DNA from: a bacterium
Lineage (GTDB): Bacteria; SM23-81; DAOVCL01
DNA: 64,000 nt
Direction of reading: 5' to 3'
NCBI GenBank assembly: GCA_029932675.1
Contig: JAOZPP010000007.1
Location: forward strand, 3,124-67,123
Below are positions 61,912 through 64,000 of this stretch, piece by piece; within the stretch, counting starts at the first letter, position 1; each line of letters begins with the position of its first letter. Under the pieces are notes generated by a model that saw nothing but the letters and a program-made list of their open reading frames with translations, was not told the origin of the DNA and made no database searches. Both the position numbers and the translations under genes were made by a program.

Positions 61912-61945
61912 AAAACCTGCTATTTGAGGAGGAATGATCCTTATG
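61912..61945 (+). repeat. 34-bp direct repeat, right copy
   Basis: Identical to 61838-61871. It contains GAGGAGG and ends in the ATG of the small ORF at 61943. Confidence 0.85.
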
Positions 61946-62107
61946 GAATCGAATGAGAAAAAGCCGAGGGGGAAGATGAACTTAGAGCTTGACCAGGAGA
62001 AGCCACCAAAGAAAAAGAAGGGGGTGTGGCAGAGGATCTTAGAGGTGTTGGAGGAGGAGGTGAGAAAAGGGAGGGAGGAGGAGAGCAGAGATCCCAGTGA
62101 CTGGTAG
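61943..62107 (+). CDS. 54-residue charged small protein
   Basis: A 54-residue frame, highly charged. The lysine-rich first half (KKPRGKMNLELDQEKPPKKKK) leads to an amphipathic acidic helix (WQRILEVLEEEVRKG) and ends SRDPSDW. AGGAGG lies upstream, and an in-frame ATG three codons earlier is possible. The codon use looks real and the helix is plausible, but no family is recognised. It is preceded by a duplicated copy of its own 5' leader. Confidence 0.5.
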   Translation: MESNEKKPRGKMNLELDQEKPPKKKKGVWQRILEVLEEEVRKGREEESRDPSDW

Positions 62108-62457
62108 AGGATTTTGGGAAATAAAAAGGGGTTGACTAAACCTGGCATTGGTGGTAAAATGTTAAACAACAGTGCACAGGGATCAGCAAAACTTCGAATG
62201 TAAAATAAATAATGTCGAAAGCGAAGTGGTAGAACCCTTCTACTCGGCTTTAGCCGAGGGCTTCTCAGAGGTGGCAGAAGCCCCCTTCTGCCACCAGTTG
62301 GAATACTGAGAAAAACCTACCACGGATAAACACGGACGATGCACAGAAAAGTAGGAATCAATATAAACCTCATTCTTAATTCTTCATTCTCAATTGCCTT
62401 TCCCCATGAGATTCAGTGGTAAACTGTTACAAAAACCCTAACCAAAAGGAGGGTGAT
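62108..62457. other. 350-bp intergenic region
   Basis: It holds a palindrome TGGTAGAA...TTCTAC near 62227, a CTCGGCTTTAGCCGAG hairpin, the GGTGGCAGAA repeat at 62269-62294, and a fragment CCACGGATAAACACGGACG. AT-rich CATTCTTAATTCTTCATTC resembles the sequence at 57860. No gene seen. Confidence 0.6.
62269..62294. repeat. palindromic repeat, GGTGGCAGAA family (copy 4)
   Basis: GGTGGCAGAA and TTCTGCCACC around GCCCCC. Confidence 0.7.
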
Positions 62458-63924
62458 ATGAAAGCTTTGATAAAGTTTTTGGCCCTGGTGTTCGTCTTGG
62501 GCACGACAGAGGGGAAAGTTATTCGCATCCCTCAGGACTGGCCCTATATCCAGACGGGGATAGAGATGGCCACTGATGGGGATACGGTATTAGTTGCCCC
62601 AGGCAGATATTTAATCACTCACCCCTCTAAGAGGATAAACTTTCAGGGTAAGGCGATACTTTTGACCAGTGAGAAGGGGGCTGATTCCACTGTTATAGAT
62701 GGGTGGGAGGAGTATGGTCCCATAGTTACCTTTGAATCTGGGGAGGATACAAATTCAATCATAGATGGGTTCACCATCACTAATGGCAGAAGCAAGCGGG
62801 GGGCAGGGATACTCTGCAGGAATAACTCCTCTCCCAAGATTTGCAACAACATAATAACTGGTAATGAAGTCGATGATGTCTATGATCCTGATTTTGGTGG
62901 CCTTGGCGCTGGAATCTGCTGTGATACGGCCTCCCCAGTGATAGTGGGGAATGTGATCACAAAGAACCATTGCCAGGGGGCCTACGATTTCCTCGGTTCA
63001 GGAGGAGGTATATTCCTGAGGAACTCGTCAGCATCAATACTGAACAATACCATCTCCGAAAATTGGGCCACATGGGGAGGTGGAATCGCTAATGTTTTTA
63101 GTAATTATGTAAGGATAGAGAGGAATGAAATAGAAAGAAATGAGGCTAAGGAGGGATGGATAAACGCGGGAGCTGGCGTCTATTGTGTTTTTGGATCATC
63201 CATTCTCATTGCTGATAATACAGTTACCGGGAATTTTGGGACTGAATACTGTGAAGGAGGGGGAATATACTGTAAAAGCAACTCCGTTATCATAGTGGGA
63301 AACACCATCACCAATAACTCAGCCTCCCCAGTTGGGGGTATCTACACCTCCAGCTCTTCTGCACAGGTTTCGGAAAACAACATCTATGGCAATACCCATT
63401 ATGGCCTCTATAGTTCGGACACCACTGGGGTAGTGGACGCGGATAGCAACTGGTGGGGAGACAAGACCGGGCCCTATCACCCTACCTTAAACCCTGGAGG
63501 GCTGGGGGATACGGTGAGCAACTGGGTTGATTTTGAGCCCTGGCTGAGCAAGCCCGCTGGGGTAGGTGATGATCCATCGCCCAGAGCTTTGCCTCAGGGT
63601 TTCAGCCTCTCCCAGAACTGGCCGAATCCGTTTAACGAAAATACCGTGATTCGTTACTCGTTGCTCGTAGGTCGTCAAGGACAGTCAGGGGAGGGGGGGT
63701 CACGAGCACGAACTACGAGCACGAGCTACGTTAGCTTAAAGGTCTACAACATCTTGGGTCAGGAGGTGAGAACCCTGGTGGACGAGAAGTTGAAGCCTGG
63801 GAAATATGAAGCAGTGTGGAATGGGAAGAGTAATAGCGGGATGGCTGTAGCATCAGGAGTCTATTTCTATCGGCTTAAGGTAGGGAAGTTCGGTCAAACA
63901 AGGAAGATGGTGCTTCTGCGGTAA
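62458..63924 (+). CDS. secreted right-handed beta-helix protein with FlgD-like sorting domain
   Basis: A 488-residue protein. The signal peptide MKALIKFLALVFVLGTTEG is followed by a parallel beta-helix (repeats such as SSPKICNNIITGNE, SASILNNTISENWA, NSVIIVGNTITNNSA), as in pectate-lyase-fold surface proteins. The last ~90 residues are the FlgD-like/type IX-like C-terminal domain (FSLSQNWPNPFNENTVIRYSL, VSLKVYNILGQEVRTL, ASGVYFYRLKVG). ATG 62458 has AAGGAGGGTGAT upstream. A repeat-derived insertion (63651-63730) splits the C-terminal domain after IRYSL. It is exported to the cell surface; the ligand or substrate is unknown. Confidence 0.88.
   Translation: MKALIKFLALVFVLGTTEGKVIRIPQDWPYIQTGIEMATDGDTVLVAPGRYLITHPSKRINFQGKAILLTSEKGADSTVIDGWEEYGPIVTFESGEDTNSIIDGFTITNGRSKRGAGILCRNNSSPKICNNIITGNEVDDVYDPDFGGLGAGICCDTASPVIVGNVITKNHCQGAYDFLGSGGGIFLRNSSASILNNTISENWATWGGGIANVFSNYVRIERNEIERNEAKEGWINAGAGVYCVFGSSILIADNTVTGNFGTEYCEGGGIYCKSNSVIIVGNTITNNSASPVGGIYTSSSSAQVSENNIYGNTHYGLYSSDTTGVVDADSNWWGDKTGPYHPTLNPGGLGDTVSNWVDFEPWLSKPAGVGDDPSPRALPQGFSLSQNWPNPFNENTVIRYSLLVGRQGQSGEGGSRARTTSTSYVSLKVYNILGQEVRTLVDEKLKPGKYEAVWNGKSNSGMAVASGVYFYRLKVGKFGQTRKMVLLR
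63651..63730. repeat. dyad-rich insertion inside the FlgD-like domain
   Basis: CTCGTTGCTCGTAG on the left and CTACGAGCACGAG on the right form an imperfect inverted repeat with direct repeats CACGAGCACGA/TACGAGCACGAG. It adds about 25 residues (GRQGQSGEGGSRARTTSTS) between two beta-strands that are normally joined by a short turn. Confidence 0.6.
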
Positions 63925-63939
63925 GAGGATAGGTAGGGT

Positions 63940-63961
63940 GTCAGAATCGGGGTTCTGACGC
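63940..63961. repeat. palindromic repeat, GTCAGAA-CGGGG-TTCTGAC family (copy 3)
   Basis: GTCAGAA and TTCTGAC around TCGGGG, 15 bp after the stop of the beta-helix gene. It lacks the GCTCGGTGAA border of the other copies. Confidence 0.7.
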
Positions 63962-64000
63962 CTCAGGAGGAACCGTCTGGGAGAGGGGATAATGGAATGA

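Larger units (their letters stand above)
61140..61942. other. 803-bp intergenic region with terminator and repeats
   Basis: Directly after the regulator comes a terminator (61213-61244). Then follow two GGTGGCAGAA palindromes, an 8-bp CCTGGCGG/CCGCCAGG hairpin (61735-61771), and the duplicated 34-bp segment around a GTCAGAA palindrome (61838-61945). Open frames here lack coding character. No gene is seen. Confidence 0.65.

Noticed and set aside
57723-63961. Clustered palindromes considered as a CRISPR array.
   Set aside because: Spacing is irregular, from tens of bases to kilobases, the units are two different palindromes, and no cas genes are present.

Overview
The window comes from an anaerobic bacterium, most likely an uncultured candidate-phylum lineage of the FCB type. 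Support for a bacterium: a secreted beta-helix protein at the right end carries the FlgD-like/type IX-like C-terminal sorting domain (NWPNPFN...VYNILGQEV...GVYFYRL) common in such phyla, there are NtrC-type AAA+ regulators, and the promoters are sigma70-like. Many of the metabolic proteins have methanogen relatives (HdrABC, MvhADG), but nothing here looks archaeal. The organism decodes UGA as selenocysteine: selC (tRNA-Sec) and selB lie next to each other near the left end.

Layout. 1-2179 (minus): the 3'-truncated gene of a TPR-GAF regulator preceded by a small secreted peptide. 2301-4358 (plus): selC and selB with their own promoter. 4397-57012 (all minus, about 52.6 kb): a giant redox locus. 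57013-57903: gene-free regulatory region. 57904-61139 (plus): a second secreted-peptide plus TPR-GAF-AAA+ regulator pair, paralogous to the one at the left edge and also reading outward. 61140-64000: palindromic repeats, one small ORF and the secreted beta-helix protein.

The redox locus, read in transcription order from right to left, holds: a TPR protein; lactate racemase (LarA), a GlcD-type FAD dehydrogenase, GTP-dependent PEP carboxykinase and a GlcF/HdrD-like partner; HdrC, HdrB, HdrA with DsrE and TusA sulfur-carrier proteins; MvhD, a split HdrA pair, two FrhB-like proteins and MvhD; a VapBC module; a tandem-fused HdrA with FlxDCBA and HdrC; a 1503-residue HdrA with a GltD-type NAD(P)H module inside it; more HdrC, HdrA and MvhD genes; an MvhGA [NiFe] hydrogenase and its protease; soluble fumarate reductase FrdBA; succinyl-CoA synthetase SucCD; a six-gene 2-oxoacid:ferredoxin oxidoreductase; a GltD-MvhD fusion; an HdrD-like protein; and an HdrA-MvhD selenoprotein. 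There are seven HdrA genes (nine HdrA modules) and eight MvhD domains. I infer a hub of flavin-based electron bifurcation linking H2, NAD(P)H, lactate, 2-oxoacids/ferredoxin and disulfide or sulfur-carrier acceptors, with Frd, Suc and Kor giving one arm of the (reductive) TCA cycle.

The most striking items are: (1) an HdrA whose conserved CxxC is encoded as UGA-N6-UGA (UxxU), followed by two perfect hairpins with GGUC-containing loops, one per UGA; (2) a Kor operon with two A and two B genes in which degeneration is reciprocal, A1 and B2 having lost active-site motifs kept by A2 and B1; (3) HdrA in split, tandem-fused and GltD-inserted forms in one locus; (4) duplicated secreted-peptide/TPR-regulator pairs flanking the whole locus. 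All statements rest on reading the sequence; no database search was possible.
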